Shown here piece after piece: positions 6,195 to 13,198 of a DNA stretch of 17,460 nt; positions within the stretch are counted from its first letter, which is position 1; every line of letters starts with the position of its first letter. Where the stretch lies: positions 1-17,460 of the forward strand of contig JALXCE010000216.1 of the NCBI GenBank assembly GCA_026991055.1, in the 5' to 3' direction. The translations under genes and the position numbers were made by a program. The notes below the pieces were generated by a model. That model was not told where the DNA came from. It saw nothing but the letters and a program-made list of their open reading frames with translations, and searched no databases. This stretch comes from Caldifarciminota bacterium. GTDB lineage: Bacteria; Hydrothermota; Hydrothermia; B15-G9; WFZT01.

Positions 6195-7313
6195 TCACGG
6201 ATACACTTGGGTTTGAAGCTTCTCCTCCTTGAATCTGAATGAAAATGGGGCATTCAGGTCAACTTCGATGTATCCGTTTTTTATCTCAAAGGGTGGCTCT
6301 GCGAGGTCCTCGTTGTAAAATTCTGATGCTAGTGAGAAGTCACCGGGAAATCTCTCGCAAACCCCCGGCATGGAGGCAACAACCATGTTCTGTATCCTTC
6401 CCCATGTGGTCTCGAGCATCCCACCAATGAATGCATGGAGCCCTCTTTTCTTTATCTCCTCTGCAAGCTTGAGGGAATTAAAGAGTCCCCCAACACGAGG
6501 TGGCTTTATATTAACAACCACGTCAAAAAGTTCAGCAGCTTCCCTAAAGTCAATGAGTGTCTCAATGCTTTCATCAAGGGAAACAGCAGCTCTCGTCTTT
6601 TTTGCCAAGAGACTGTGCATGTAAATAGCTTTGGGTATGAAAGGCTGCTCAATCTCATCAACAAGCTCACCCACATCGAGTATTTCCTTCCAGTGCTTCT
6701 CATCAAAGGGGTCAAAAGAGCCATTGGCATCAACAGAAATAAATTCCGGGGCAAACTTCTCTTTCACAAATTTCACAGGTTCAATAGACCAGCCTGGCTT
6801 AATCTTGAGCTTTATGGCTCTTATCCCCTTGCCAAAAGCCCACTGGACATGGGCTCCTATTTCCTCAAGGGAGCCTATTCCGATGCTGCTCTGAAGTCTA
6901 AATCTTGTTTTTGACGGCTTAAGAAAATCAAAAAAGCCCTTCCCCACCTTTTGCAAAACAAGATGCCACAGGGCAAATTCAATGCCGGATTTGGCAAAGT
7001 TGTTTCCTCTATATCTTTTGAGAATTTTCAGAAGCTCGGAAATGGAAATTTCCTTTCCAGATATTTGCTCCAGGATGATTTTCGAGAATTCAATTGTGGA
7101 TTCTAAAAATTCAGCACTGTAAATAGGCTCCTGTAGCACCGGAATTTCACCAAATCCTTTAAGCCCTTCACCTATTAGCCTGATCACGGGAACGGTTTTG
7201 GTTTTAATAACACCACGGCTGATTGCAAATTCCCTTTTCATCTCGAGGTCAACTACATATATTTCCGCGCGGTCAATCCTTATTTTTTCGTGTAAAATTT
7301 TTTCAAATTCCAT
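6195..7313 (-). CDS. Enolase-superfamily enzyme, o-succinylbenzoate synthase / N-acylamino acid racemase-like
   Basis: 372 residues. The capping domain is followed by a TIM-barrel with the complete catalytic set of the OSBS/NSAR (MenC type 2) branch: K168-x-K170 in AIKLKIKPGW, metal ligands D195 (VDAN), E222 (EQP) and D247 (LDES), and K270 in NIKPPRVGG; the late motif GGMLETTWGR is also typical. These enzymes abstract an alpha proton next to a carboxylate, either dehydrating SHCHC in menaquinone synthesis or racemising N-succinyl and related N-acyl amino acids. No other men gene is nearby. It is the third gene of an operon with a glutamine amidotransferase and a GCS2-type ligase, so an N-acyl or gamma-glutamyl amino acid substrate seems more likely than menaquinone. 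The start overlaps the upstream gene by 11 bases, with GGAG 7 bases before the ATG. Dipeptide epimerase is another possibility. Confidence 0.8.
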   Translation of the reverse strand: MEFEKILHEKIRIDRAEIYVVDLEMKREFAISRGVIKTKTVPVIRLIGEGLKGFGEIPVLQEPIYSAEFLESTIEFSKIILEQISGKEISISELLKILKRYRGNNFAKSGIEFALWHLVLQKVGKGFFDFLKPSKTRFRLQSSIGIGSLEEIGAHVQWAFGKGIRAIKLKIKPGWSIEPVKFVKEKFAPEFISVDANGSFDPFDEKHWKEILDVGELVDEIEQPFIPKAIYMHSLLAKKTRAAVSLDESIETLIDFREAAELFDVVVNIKPPRVGGLFNSLKLAEEIKKRGLHAFIGGMLETTWGRIQNMVVASMPGVCERFPGDFSLASEFYNEDLAEPPFEIKNGYIEVDLNAPFSFRFKEEKLQTQVYP

Positions 7314-8469
7314 TGAGCACTCCTTTTTCTACCAAAAACTTCTTTAACTTCCAGTGATTCTCCGGTAAATCGCCATTTTTGATGGCCATTTTGCGTGCAG
7401 CATTTATATTTTTCCAGATGCCGAGCTCTTCCGCTTTCCTGTTTATGTTTCGGGCTTCTTCGAATATCCGTGAAAAAACCACGTAAATCTTTTCAATATA
7501 CTCTATTCCCGGTGGGGTTCCTATGTGCCTGATTTCAATGAAGCTCTTGTTGTCAAAAAACCTCCATCTCGCATCCCAGAAGACCCACCAATCCATTTGA
7601 GAAAGATGCTCATGGCCTTTTACGAAGACTTTCCTGTACTTTAGTTGATCTCTGTCGAGGTCCTCCACCTTTTCAATGATAAATCCGTGTGTGCTTTCGA
7701 GGACATCCCTGGCTTTCACATTGTTGTCAAAAAAGAGGAGTTGTCCGTATTTGTAGGTTCCCTTCGTTGTGAGAATCTTCGCACGTGTATTTTTGAGCAT
7801 TTCAATGTAATGCTCAGAGCTTTGAACTTTGCCCGGAATTCCAAGCATATCGTGATCAAAGGGATTATTTCGAATCATTTTCTCCCAGGCAAGAAGTCTG
7901 TATTCGTGGGTTGCAAGATGGCTGTTGCCTCCGAGGGTTGAAATCAGGACAGGTGAAGTTGCGTAAATAGCGTTAATTTTTTCAGCAAGCTCATCCGGGG
8001 AGACATCGATTGCGGGCTGAAAACTGGCACTCAAATAGAGCTCGTGGTGTTTCCAGTTCCAGAATCTGCGAATCACCGCATAGAGGCCACGTCTCGTGTA
8101 GCGCTTGAGGTATTCTTCAAAATTGATGAGCCGGGGATACTGTGACACCCACAAAATGGAAAAATTTCCTGGTTTGATAGCAGATTCAACGAGTGTAGCA
8201 AGCTCTTTAATCTTTGCAACAGCGTCTTTTATGGTATCAGCAGGTTCAATGGCAAGCTCAAAAAGGGAGGCCGAGGAGTCAAGTCCAATGACACCAAGCC
8301 CTTCAATTTCATAGCCGAGGAACGCACCTGTCAGGATGTCAGTATTGGGTTTGAATTGAGGAAGGACCTTCTCGAAATCTGGGATGAGCTCGAGCCAGTC
8401 TTCCCAGGTTATGGGGATTCCATTTTCATTTACAACGATTAGCTCAAGCTCTGCTCCAAACCTTGTCAT
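7303..8469 (-). CDS. Glutamate-cysteine ligase-like carboxylate-amine ligase (GCS2 family)
   Basis: 388 residues. The N-terminal RFGAELELIV (E7, E9) is the metal/ATP-binding strand of the GCS2/YbdK fold, HELYLSASFQP lies in the middle, and FIEIRHIGTPPG near residue 320 corresponds to the conserved EIR/EFR region. Members form an amide bond between the gamma-carboxylate of glutamate (or another acid) and an amine or amino acid, using ATP. The length fits the family. The ATG overlaps the stop of the upstream amidotransferase gene (ATGA) and the 3' end overlaps the enolase-superfamily gene, so all three should be co-translated. The acceptor (cysteine, another amino acid or an amine) cannot be told from sequence. 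No glutathione synthetase is present. Family assignment is moderately sure, function open. Confidence 0.68.
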   Translation of the reverse strand: MTRFGAELELIVVNENGIPITWEDWLELIPDFEKVLPQFKPNTDILTGAFLGYEIEGLGVIGLDSSASLFELAIEPADTIKDAVAKIKELATLVESAIKPGNFSILWVSQYPRLINFEEYLKRYTRRGLYAVIRRFWNWKHHELYLSASFQPAIDVSPDELAEKINAIYATSPVLISTLGGNSHLATHEYRLLAWEKMIRNNPFDHDMLGIPGKVQSSEHYIEMLKNTRAKILTTKGTYKYGQLLFFDNNVKARDVLESTHGFIIEKVEDLDRDQLKYRKVFVKGHEHLSQMDWWVFWDARWRFFDNKSFIEIRHIGTPPGIEYIEKIYVVFSRIFEEARNINRKAEELGIWKNINAARKMAIKNGDLPENHWKLKKFLVEKGVLNGI

Positions 8470-9140
8470 TTCAGAAAAAATCTGTCGAGGAGAGTGTGGA
8501 TGTATCTGTTGGATTCATTGATCTTACGAAGATCAATCAGGTTGTCAGTCTGGATATACTTATCCGGGATAAGTTCACTGGCACCATTTTTGATGAGCTC
8601 GGCAAGAGATTCTTCTGTGACCTCAAGGTGGAATTGAAGTGCCATGACGTTGTCGCTGAAAAATCCCTGATTTTTTGTTGCCTCACTCCAACCTATTGGC
8701 TTATAACCTGCTGGAATTTCGAATGTGTCCCCGTGCCAGTGGAAGGGAGTGATTTTCTCTGGAAATCCGCTGAAAAACGGGGATTTCAGTGCCTCACGGG
8801 CGAGATGAACGTCAAACCAGCCGATTTCTTTGAATCTGTTTGGGAAAACCCGGGAATTGAGCGAATCTGCGATAAGCTGTGCACCAAGACAAATACCTAA
8901 TACTTTTTTGCCGGCCTCGATTGAGTCTCTGATGAAGGATTTTTCATCCTGGAACCAGGGGATGTCATCATAGACGCTCATTGGCCCACCCATGATTACG
9001 AGGAAATCAAAGTCATCCACATTGGGCAGCGGGTCATTCTGGTAGAATTTTGTAAATGTAATCTGATGCCCCTCTGCCCAGTTTATGATATATCCGGGCC
9101 CTTCAAAAGGAACATGCATAAGCACATGCATCCTCATCAT
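8466..9140 (-). CDS. Class I glutamine amidotransferase domain protein (GMP synthase-like)
   Basis: 224 residues, a free-standing GATase1 domain. The catalytic triad is visible: nucleophile C84 in GICLGAQ, H171 and E173 in LQFHLEVT; the oxyanion segment is IMGGPMSV at about residues 49-56. Such proteins hydrolyse glutamine or a gamma-glutamyl amide. No synthetase domain is attached, so it either feeds ammonia to a partner or acts as a gamma-glutamyl hydrolase, as PuuD does in gamma-glutamyl putrescine breakdown. It is first in an operon with a GCS2-type ligase and an OSBS/NSAR-like enzyme. Candidate ATG codons lie at 9140, 9137 and 9131; the sequence GGTGA at 9141-9145 is better spaced for 9131, while the promoter geometry would make 9140 a leaderless start. 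Confidence 0.8.
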   Translation of the reverse strand: MMRMHVLMHVPFEGPGYIINWAEGHQITFTKFYQNDPLPNVDDFDFLVIMGGPMSVYDDIPWFQDEKSFIRDSIEAGKKVLGICLGAQLIADSLNSRVFPNRFKEIGWFDVHLAREALKSPFFSGFPEKITPFHWHGDTFEIPAGYKPIGWSEATKNQGFFSDNVMALQFHLEVTEESLAELIKNGASELIPDKYIQTDNLIDLRKINESNRYIHTLLDRFFLK

Positions 9141-9146
9141 TCACCA

Positions 9147-9175
9147 ATTATGGCATGCCATTTTCAGATTGCCAA
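9147..9175 (-). promoter_or_regulatory. Putative promoter of the amidotransferase-ligase-racemase operon
   Basis: Read on the minus strand: -35 TTGGCA (9175-9170), exactly 17 bases, -10 CATAAT (9152-9147), each one mismatch from consensus. Transcription would start about 7 bases on, at or next to the first ATG (9140), giving a leaderless or nearly leaderless mRNA. Confidence 0.5.
9150..9161. promoter_or_regulatory. 12-bp perfect palindrome over the -10 box, operator-like
   Basis: ATGGCATGCCAT at 9150-9161 reads the same on both strands, overlaps the -10 box CATAAT and fills part of the spacer. The position suits a repressor site. The regulator is unknown and a palindrome of this size can arise by chance. 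Confidence 0.4.
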
Positions 9176-9254
9176 GAGGTTAAGGTGCATGGGGTTGTTA
9201 CACCCGCATTTGGGGCAGTGGTTTAATTTTATTTTTTAGAAATCAAGCGGAATG

Positions 9255-9294
9255 CCCCTCCCTCTCGCTCCCGCGCAAAGCGCGGGAGAGGGAG
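9255..9294 (+). repeat. Dispersed palindromic repeat, copy E
   Basis: Head CCCCTCCCTCTCG, stem CTCCCGCGC (9268-9276) / GCGCGGGAG (9280-9288), loop AAA, with AGGGAG after the stem able to pair with CTCCCT at 9258-9263 across a 4-base bulge. The same head-plus-hairpin design as copies A-D. Confidence 0.65.
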
Positions 9295-9338
9295 TGTCTC
9301 TGATTTTTGAGGACCTTGATTTAGCGTATGATTGCACA

Positions 9339-9393
9339 GAAAACTTCCTCTCCCCGCATAAATTCATGCGGGGAGAGGATCGAGGTGAGGGGC
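9339..9393 (-). repeat. Dispersed palindromic repeat, copy F (inverted)
   Basis: Stem TCCTCTCCCCGCAT (9346-9359) / ATGCGGGGAGAGGA (9366-9379), 14 bp perfect, loop AAATTC. Read on the minus strand the head is GCCCCTCACCTCGAT (9393-9379), almost the same as copy C, and the stem is followed by AGTTTT. It lies 4.7 kb away from copy C and in the opposite orientation. Confidence 0.8.
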
Positions 9394-9619
9394 TTCCTCT
9401 CAAGACTCGGTGGATTTTTGAGATACACTCACCAGAGGTAAAGCACCTGAAGGGTGAAATTTGGAGTCTGTTTTCTCACAGGTTAGGTCAGAGGGCTTGA
9501 TTTTATAATATTTTGATTTGATTGCCCAGCAGGTCTGTCCGTTGAACTGGAGCTATGGATATAATTGCTTAGAAGCGGTGGTTTAATGGATGAGGTTATC
9601 TAATCGATCTTAACAGCAA

Positions 9620-11551
9620 TCAAACAATCAATCTAAATATAAATCCCACGATGGTGGCAACTGTAAGGCCCAGCAAGATGGAGTAGAGCATTATTTTTTT
9701 GCCGTACTCCTTCCAGATGATGCCGATGGTGGAGATGCAGGGGATGTAAAATGTTACAAACATGGTGAAGACAACGATTTGCTCCTTCGTCATGACCAGG
9801 TTGATCTTTCCGATCTCCGTTCCAAGGGCCTGGGAGAGCATTACAAGTGTCAGCTCCTTTCTGAGAATTCCAAAAATTAGCGTGGTTCCCACCTTCGTTG
9901 GAAGACCCAATACAGTATGCACCAGAGGAGAGAAAATTAGATTGATGTAATAGTCCCAGTTGAAATACTGAATCACTCCCAAAACAGCACTTCCAATGAT
10001 AAGGAGCGGCCATGCGAGATATATGAAGTTTTTGACCTGCAACCACGTTTTATCAAATGTGATTTTGAGAGAAGGAAACTTGTATGAGGGAATTTCCATA
10101 AGAAGTCCATAAGAAGGAGTCTTGAAGAAACCATTTAAAATTTTCCCCATGAGAGCAACAACAAAAATGTTGAAGATAAAAAAGAATAATGCCCACCAGG
10201 GCCCGAGGAAATAGGCTACGAGTGCAAAAATGACAGTAATTCTTGCCGAGCACGGCACAAGAGGAATAAGGAGTGCCGATAGGATTCTATCCCTCTCGTT
10301 GTCAAGTATCCTTGTTGCAGCAATTGCAGGCACGTTGCAACCATATCCGAGGATAAATGGTATCACAGATTTTCCGTGAAGCCCCATTCTATGCATAAGA
10401 CCATCCATTAAAAAAGCCACTCGGGGCAAATATCCGAGGTCTTCAAGGAAAGAGAGCAAAAATACGAGAGGGATGAAGTAGGGGAGTACTATACCAATTC
10501 CACCTGCAATTCCCTGCAGGAGTCCATTCGTGATATACAGAAGGAGCTGATTGTGTATCCTCTGAGGTAGGATTGAGAGCAATTTATCAAAGGGAGATGT
10601 AAAAAGCTCTTCCAACGGTGCCCCGATTTTAAAGATTAAGTAAAAGAATACGAAAAAGACGACTGCAAGAATGAAATACCCTAAAATCGGATGCATTACA
10701 TAGGCATCAAGTTTATCGTCAATAGACTTTTCGGTCCGGTGCTTGATTTTCATGACCTCTTCAGCGATCCTCATGGAAATATTGTGTCTCTCACCGTGGA
10801 TCACATCGGGTGCCGGAAAGCCAATGATTTCTTCAAGCTCCTTTCGGTATTTCTCAGCGAGCTTCAAAAGCTCCGGATAGTCTTTAACAAGATTAACGAA
10901 ATAATCGTCATTTTCGAGCAACTTTATAGCGAAGAGCCTTGGTGGAATTTCATACTTTCCATCAATTTTCTCTCTAACCATCTGTGTGAGGTCTTTTATC
11001 CTATCCTCAACAACCTTGGAACAGCTGTACGTTTTTGGCTTTGTGCCGGTTTTGATAACTTTCAAGATGGTCTCAAACAGCTCCTTAAGACCCTTTCCGT
11101 GAACGGCGACTGTGGGAATAACGGGTATCCCGAGAATTTTTTCGAGTTTTTTTACATCAATCTCAATTCCCTTGGATTTGGCCTCATCCATCATATTCAG
11201 GGCAATTACCATAGGTTTGCCAAGCTCCATCAATTGCAATGTAAGCTCGAGAGAGCGGGATAGAAGTGTGGCATCCATCACGTTGATAATAATGTCAACT
11301 TCCTGTGTCAGAAGGTACTTCAGGGTTTCGTGCTCGGCCATGTCCTGTGAGGAGAGGGAATACGTGCCGGGAAGGTCTATGACATCAAATATTCTGCCCT
11401 TGTAATTCATACGGCTCTTTGTGAACTGAACCGTTGTGCCGGGAATATTGGAAGTTTGAGCCTTTAGACCCACAATTGCGTTAAAAAGGGTACTTTTCCC
11501 ACAGTTGGGCTGTCCCACGAGGGCTATTTTTATTGGGCCGTACTTCCTCAT
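9620..11551 (-). CDS. feoB: Ferrous iron transport protein B
   Basis: 643 residues, inner-membrane Fe(II) importer with an N-terminal GTPase. G1 GQPNCGKST (residues 13-21), G2 around NIPGTT (35-40), G3 DLPG (59-62) and G4 NMMD (119-122) are all intact. A helical spacer (about 170-270) precedes the membrane part, which carries the two Gate regions: LPYFIPLVFLLSFLEDLGYLPR...GYGCNVPA with its conserved cysteine, and PLVPCSARITV. The length is at the short end of FeoB proteins (E. coli 773), as is common in anaerobes. The ATG overlaps the feoA stop (ATGA) and translation is probably coupled. No FeoC follows. Regulation by a Fur-type protein is suggested by a site upstream of feoA. Confidence 0.96.
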   Translation of the reverse strand: MRKYGPIKIALVGQPNCGKSTLFNAIVGLKAQTSNIPGTTVQFTKSRMNYKGRIFDVIDLPGTYSLSSQDMAEHETLKYLLTQEVDIIINVMDATLLSRSLELTLQLMELGKPMVIALNMMDEAKSKGIEIDVKKLEKILGIPVIPTVAVHGKGLKELFETILKVIKTGTKPKTYSCSKVVEDRIKDLTQMVREKIDGKYEIPPRLFAIKLLENDDYFVNLVKDYPELLKLAEKYRKELEEIIGFPAPDVIHGERHNISMRIAEEVMKIKHRTEKSIDDKLDAYVMHPILGYFILAVVFFVFFYLIFKIGAPLEELFTSPFDKLLSILPQRIHNQLLLYITNGLLQGIAGGIGIVLPYFIPLVFLLSFLEDLGYLPRVAFLMDGLMHRMGLHGKSVIPFILGYGCNVPAIAATRILDNERDRILSALLIPLVPCSARITVIFALVAYFLGPWWALFFFIFNIFVVALMGKILNGFFKTPSYGLLMEIPSYKFPSLKITFDKTWLQVKNFIYLAWPLLIIGSAVLGVIQYFNWDYYINLIFSPLVHTVLGLPTKVGTTLIFGILRKELTLVMLSQALGTEIGKINLVMTKEQIVVFTMFVTFYIPCISTIGIIWKEYGKKIMLYSILLGLTVATIVGFIFRLIV

Positions 11552-11796
11552 AAAGGCTTTACCAGTATTTTAGCGGCAATCCCGCGGCCGATGGCGACGC
11601 GAGTGCCATTGGTGAGATTTTCGATATAAATCGCCCCTCCGAAAGGACCCACGGACAGTATCTTGATCTCGTCTCCGGGGTTGATCCCCAATTGCATGAT
11701 CCTCATTCTTGCGTTTCTTCCGCCAGAGAAACTAACAACTTTTGCCCTGGTTCCTGGCCTCAAATATATCAAACTTGTTATTGACGTATCAAACAT
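11548..11796 (-). CDS. feoA: Ferrous iron transport protein A
   Basis: 82 residues, a small cytoplasmic SH3-like protein that assists FeoB. The family features are present: LRPGTRAKVVSFSGG, RMRIMQLGINPGDEI and GGAIYIENLTNGTRVAIGRGIAAKI. The ATG at 11796 has no Shine-Dalgarno sequence, but a well-formed promoter ends only 8 bases before it (-10 box 11805-11810), consistent with a leaderless message. It is followed directly by feoB with an ATGA overlap. Confidence 0.93.
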   Translation of the reverse strand: MFDTSITSLIYLRPGTRAKVVSFSGGRNARMRIMQLGINPGDEIKILSVGPFGGAIYIENLTNGTRVAIGRGIAAKILVKPL

Positions 11797-11804
11797 GGAT
11801 GTTA

Positions 11805-11833
11805 ATGATATTTCCAGCCCTTCAACCTGTCAA
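11805..11833 (-). promoter_or_regulatory. feoAB promoter, probably leaderless
   Basis: Read on the minus strand: -35 TTGACA (11833-11828), 17-base spacer, -10 TATCAT (11810-11805). The -35 is perfect and the -10 has one mismatch. Only 8 bases (TAACATCC) separate the -10 from the feoA ATG, so transcription should begin at or within 1-3 bases of the start codon. Confidence 0.6.
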
Positions 11834-11836
11834 TAT

Positions 11837-11851
11837 TGAGACTGATTCTCA
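11837..11851. promoter_or_regulatory. Fur-box-like palindrome upstream of feoAB
   Basis: TGAGACTGATTCTCA matches 11 of 14 positions of the 7-1-7 Fur consensus (TGATAATNATTATCA). It is also a symmetric repeat, TTGAGA-CTGAT-TCTCAA at 11836-11852. It lies 3 bases upstream of the -35 box. Fur control of feoAB is widespread, so the context supports the call. No fur gene is in the window. Confidence 0.5.
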
Positions 11852-11910
11852 AAATCATTCAAAACAAAGAAAAATTCAGACTATTAAACAGCACAAAACT
11901 CGTGATAATT

Positions 11911-12921
11911 TTACTCTTTTGGAATCTTTTGAGAGGAGAGGAATCTCAGGAAATAAATTCCTCCGGTGAGGGCGTTCATATACGTAGTGAAAAATCTCCA
12001 GAGAACTATGAGAATACCGACAAGGTATTTAGGACACACTGAGAGAAATACCGCAGCTCCAGCGGCCTCTGCTACTCCAGAGCCCCCTGGAGTGGGCATA
12101 AAAATGAGTGAGCCCTGAAGTAGAATTTCCAGAAAGAGCACCTTTGTGAGCTCAAATTTTAGCCCCAGACCTGCAAGAAGGGCGGGCACGATGGCAGACC
12201 TGAAGATCGGAGAGATGAAACTCATAATAACTGCAGCCAATATGTAATCCCAGTGAGAAGCCCTGAAGAAGAGCTTCAGGCTGTTACTCATGTTGTAAGC
12301 TTCTTCTCTAACTTTAGCCCTTAGTGCGCCGAATCGCCTGGGAACAAGCTTTTCAGCGAGATCGGGCTTGAGGGTCGCGATTAAATATGTGAGAGTCACA
12401 ATGCTTAAAATCGCTACCATGTACCAGAGAATCACCTTCATACTCGAAGTGCTGACACCGCTTGCATCCTTGAGTGCGAGAGGCAGCAGGGCAATGATCG
12501 CAATGTCCATCAAAATCCCTCTGATAATCAGGAGTGCCATTCCTTCACCCACTGGCACACCATCCCTGTCGTTCAGTATCCATAGCTGGAGTGGAAGTCC
12601 GGATATCTGAAATGGCGTAACAGCTGCAAGAAAAGATCCCGTGTAGATTGTCCCTATTGCAGTCATGAGACGGATCTTGCGTCTTATGGCACGGCCGAGG
12701 AATACGAATCTGATCCCATCAGTTGTTACGTATCCAAGCCACAGGAAAAAGACGAGGATAAGGTATTCCGGATTGAACCTTTTTAACGCCTTTAATGTCT
12801 CATGGGAAAATGTGAATGCAAGAACGGCGAGGGAAACGGTAAAAAACAGCAGGAATGATATCTTGAGTCCCCGTGCAATCTTTCTTCTGTTCTCTCTTAT
12901 CTTCTGGGGAATTTCATTCAT
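11911..12921 (-). CDS. Lysylphosphatidylglycerol synthase TM-region / UPF0104 membrane protein
   Basis: 336 residues, mostly hydrophobic, with about eight predicted membrane helices starting near residue 20. The signature FMPTPGGSGVAEAA near residue 280 and the early segment GIRFVFLGRAIRR...GSFLAAVTPFQISGLP are typical of the AglD/MprF membrane domain family (flippase-like). There is no catalytic aminoacyl-transferase domain, so it is not a full MprF. Members are linked to movement or modification of lipids and polyprenyl-linked glycans. It overlaps the MazG-like gene by 8 bases and is the last gene of the rpsB-cdsA operon, beside two lipid genes (uppS, cdsA), which fits a membrane-lipid role. 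Substrate unknown. Confidence 0.8.
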   Translation of the reverse strand: MNEIPQKIRENRRKIARGLKISFLLFFTVSLAVLAFTFSHETLKALKRFNPEYLILVFFLWLGYVTTDGIRFVFLGRAIRRKIRLMTAIGTIYTGSFLAAVTPFQISGLPLQLWILNDRDGVPVGEGMALLIIRGILMDIAIIALLPLALKDASGVSTSSMKVILWYMVAILSIVTLTYLIATLKPDLAEKLVPRRFGALRAKVREEAYNMSNSLKLFFRASHWDYILAAVIMSFISPIFRSAIVPALLAGLGLKFELTKVLFLEILLQGSLIFMPTPGGSGVAEAAGAAVFLSVCPKYLVGILIVLWRFFTTYMNALTGGIYFLRFLSSQKIPKE

Positions 12922-13198
12922 CGCAGGTACAGGGAATGTGTCCGCATTTCGGGCAGCCGTGAGCGTATCTCTGGGCAGCCTCTTCCATATCTATGCCCTC
13001 AAGGTTGGCGAGGGAAAACAGCCAGGCCATTACATCTGAGAATTCTTCCATAAGATTTTCCCTATCCCCCCTGCGAATCGCCTTTGCGAGTTCTCCGACT
13101 TCTTCCACAAACCACCTGAATGTTCCCTCTACCCCTCTCCTTTTGTCCTTCTCGTAATATGTGTCCTTTATGATCTTTTGAAATTCTTTTATTTCCAT
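12914..13198 (-). CDS. Small MazG-like nucleotide pyrophosphohydrolase with C-terminal cysteine cluster
   Basis: 94 residues. The all-alpha NTP-pyrophosphatase metal motif is visible: E33-x2-E36 (in FVEEVGELAKA) and E52-x2-D55 (in MEEFSDVMAW), the pattern that binds Mg2+ in MazG, dUTPase-2 and HisE-like enzymes. A short tail HGCPKCGHIPCTCDE contains C82, C85, C90 and C92, likely a metal site not present in ordinary MazG domains. The substrate could be a non-canonical or damaged nucleotide; unknown. The gene overlaps cdsA by 10 bases and the following membrane protein gene by 8 bases, so it is part of the operon. The length is that of a single-domain MazG-like protein. Confidence 0.75.
   Translation of the reverse strand: MEIKEFQKIIKDTYYEKDKRRGVEGTFRWFVEEVGELAKAIRRGDRENLMEEFSDVMAWLFSLANLEGIDMEEAAQRYAHGCPKCGHIPCTCDE

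Larger units (their letters stand above)
9141..9619. other. Spacer between feoB and the amidotransferase operon
   Basis: 479 bases with no credible gene. From the right, feoB ends at 9620. The region contains two copies of the dispersed palindromic repeat (9255-9294 and 9339-9393, opposite orientations) and, at the left edge, the promoter of the minus-strand amidotransferase operon. 9394-9619 shows nothing recognisable and no strong terminator after feoB. A plus-strand frame at 9252-9500 runs through the hairpins and is not considered a gene. Confidence 0.6.

Noticed and set aside
6195..7313. Assigning the enolase-superfamily gene firmly as menC in menaquinone synthesis
   Set aside because: Motifs fit both OSBS and N-acylamino acid racemase, and no other menaquinone gene is nearby.
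9252..9500. Plus-strand frame of 82 residues between feoB and the amidotransferase gene
   Set aside because: It reads through repeat copies E and F and has no ribosome binding site.
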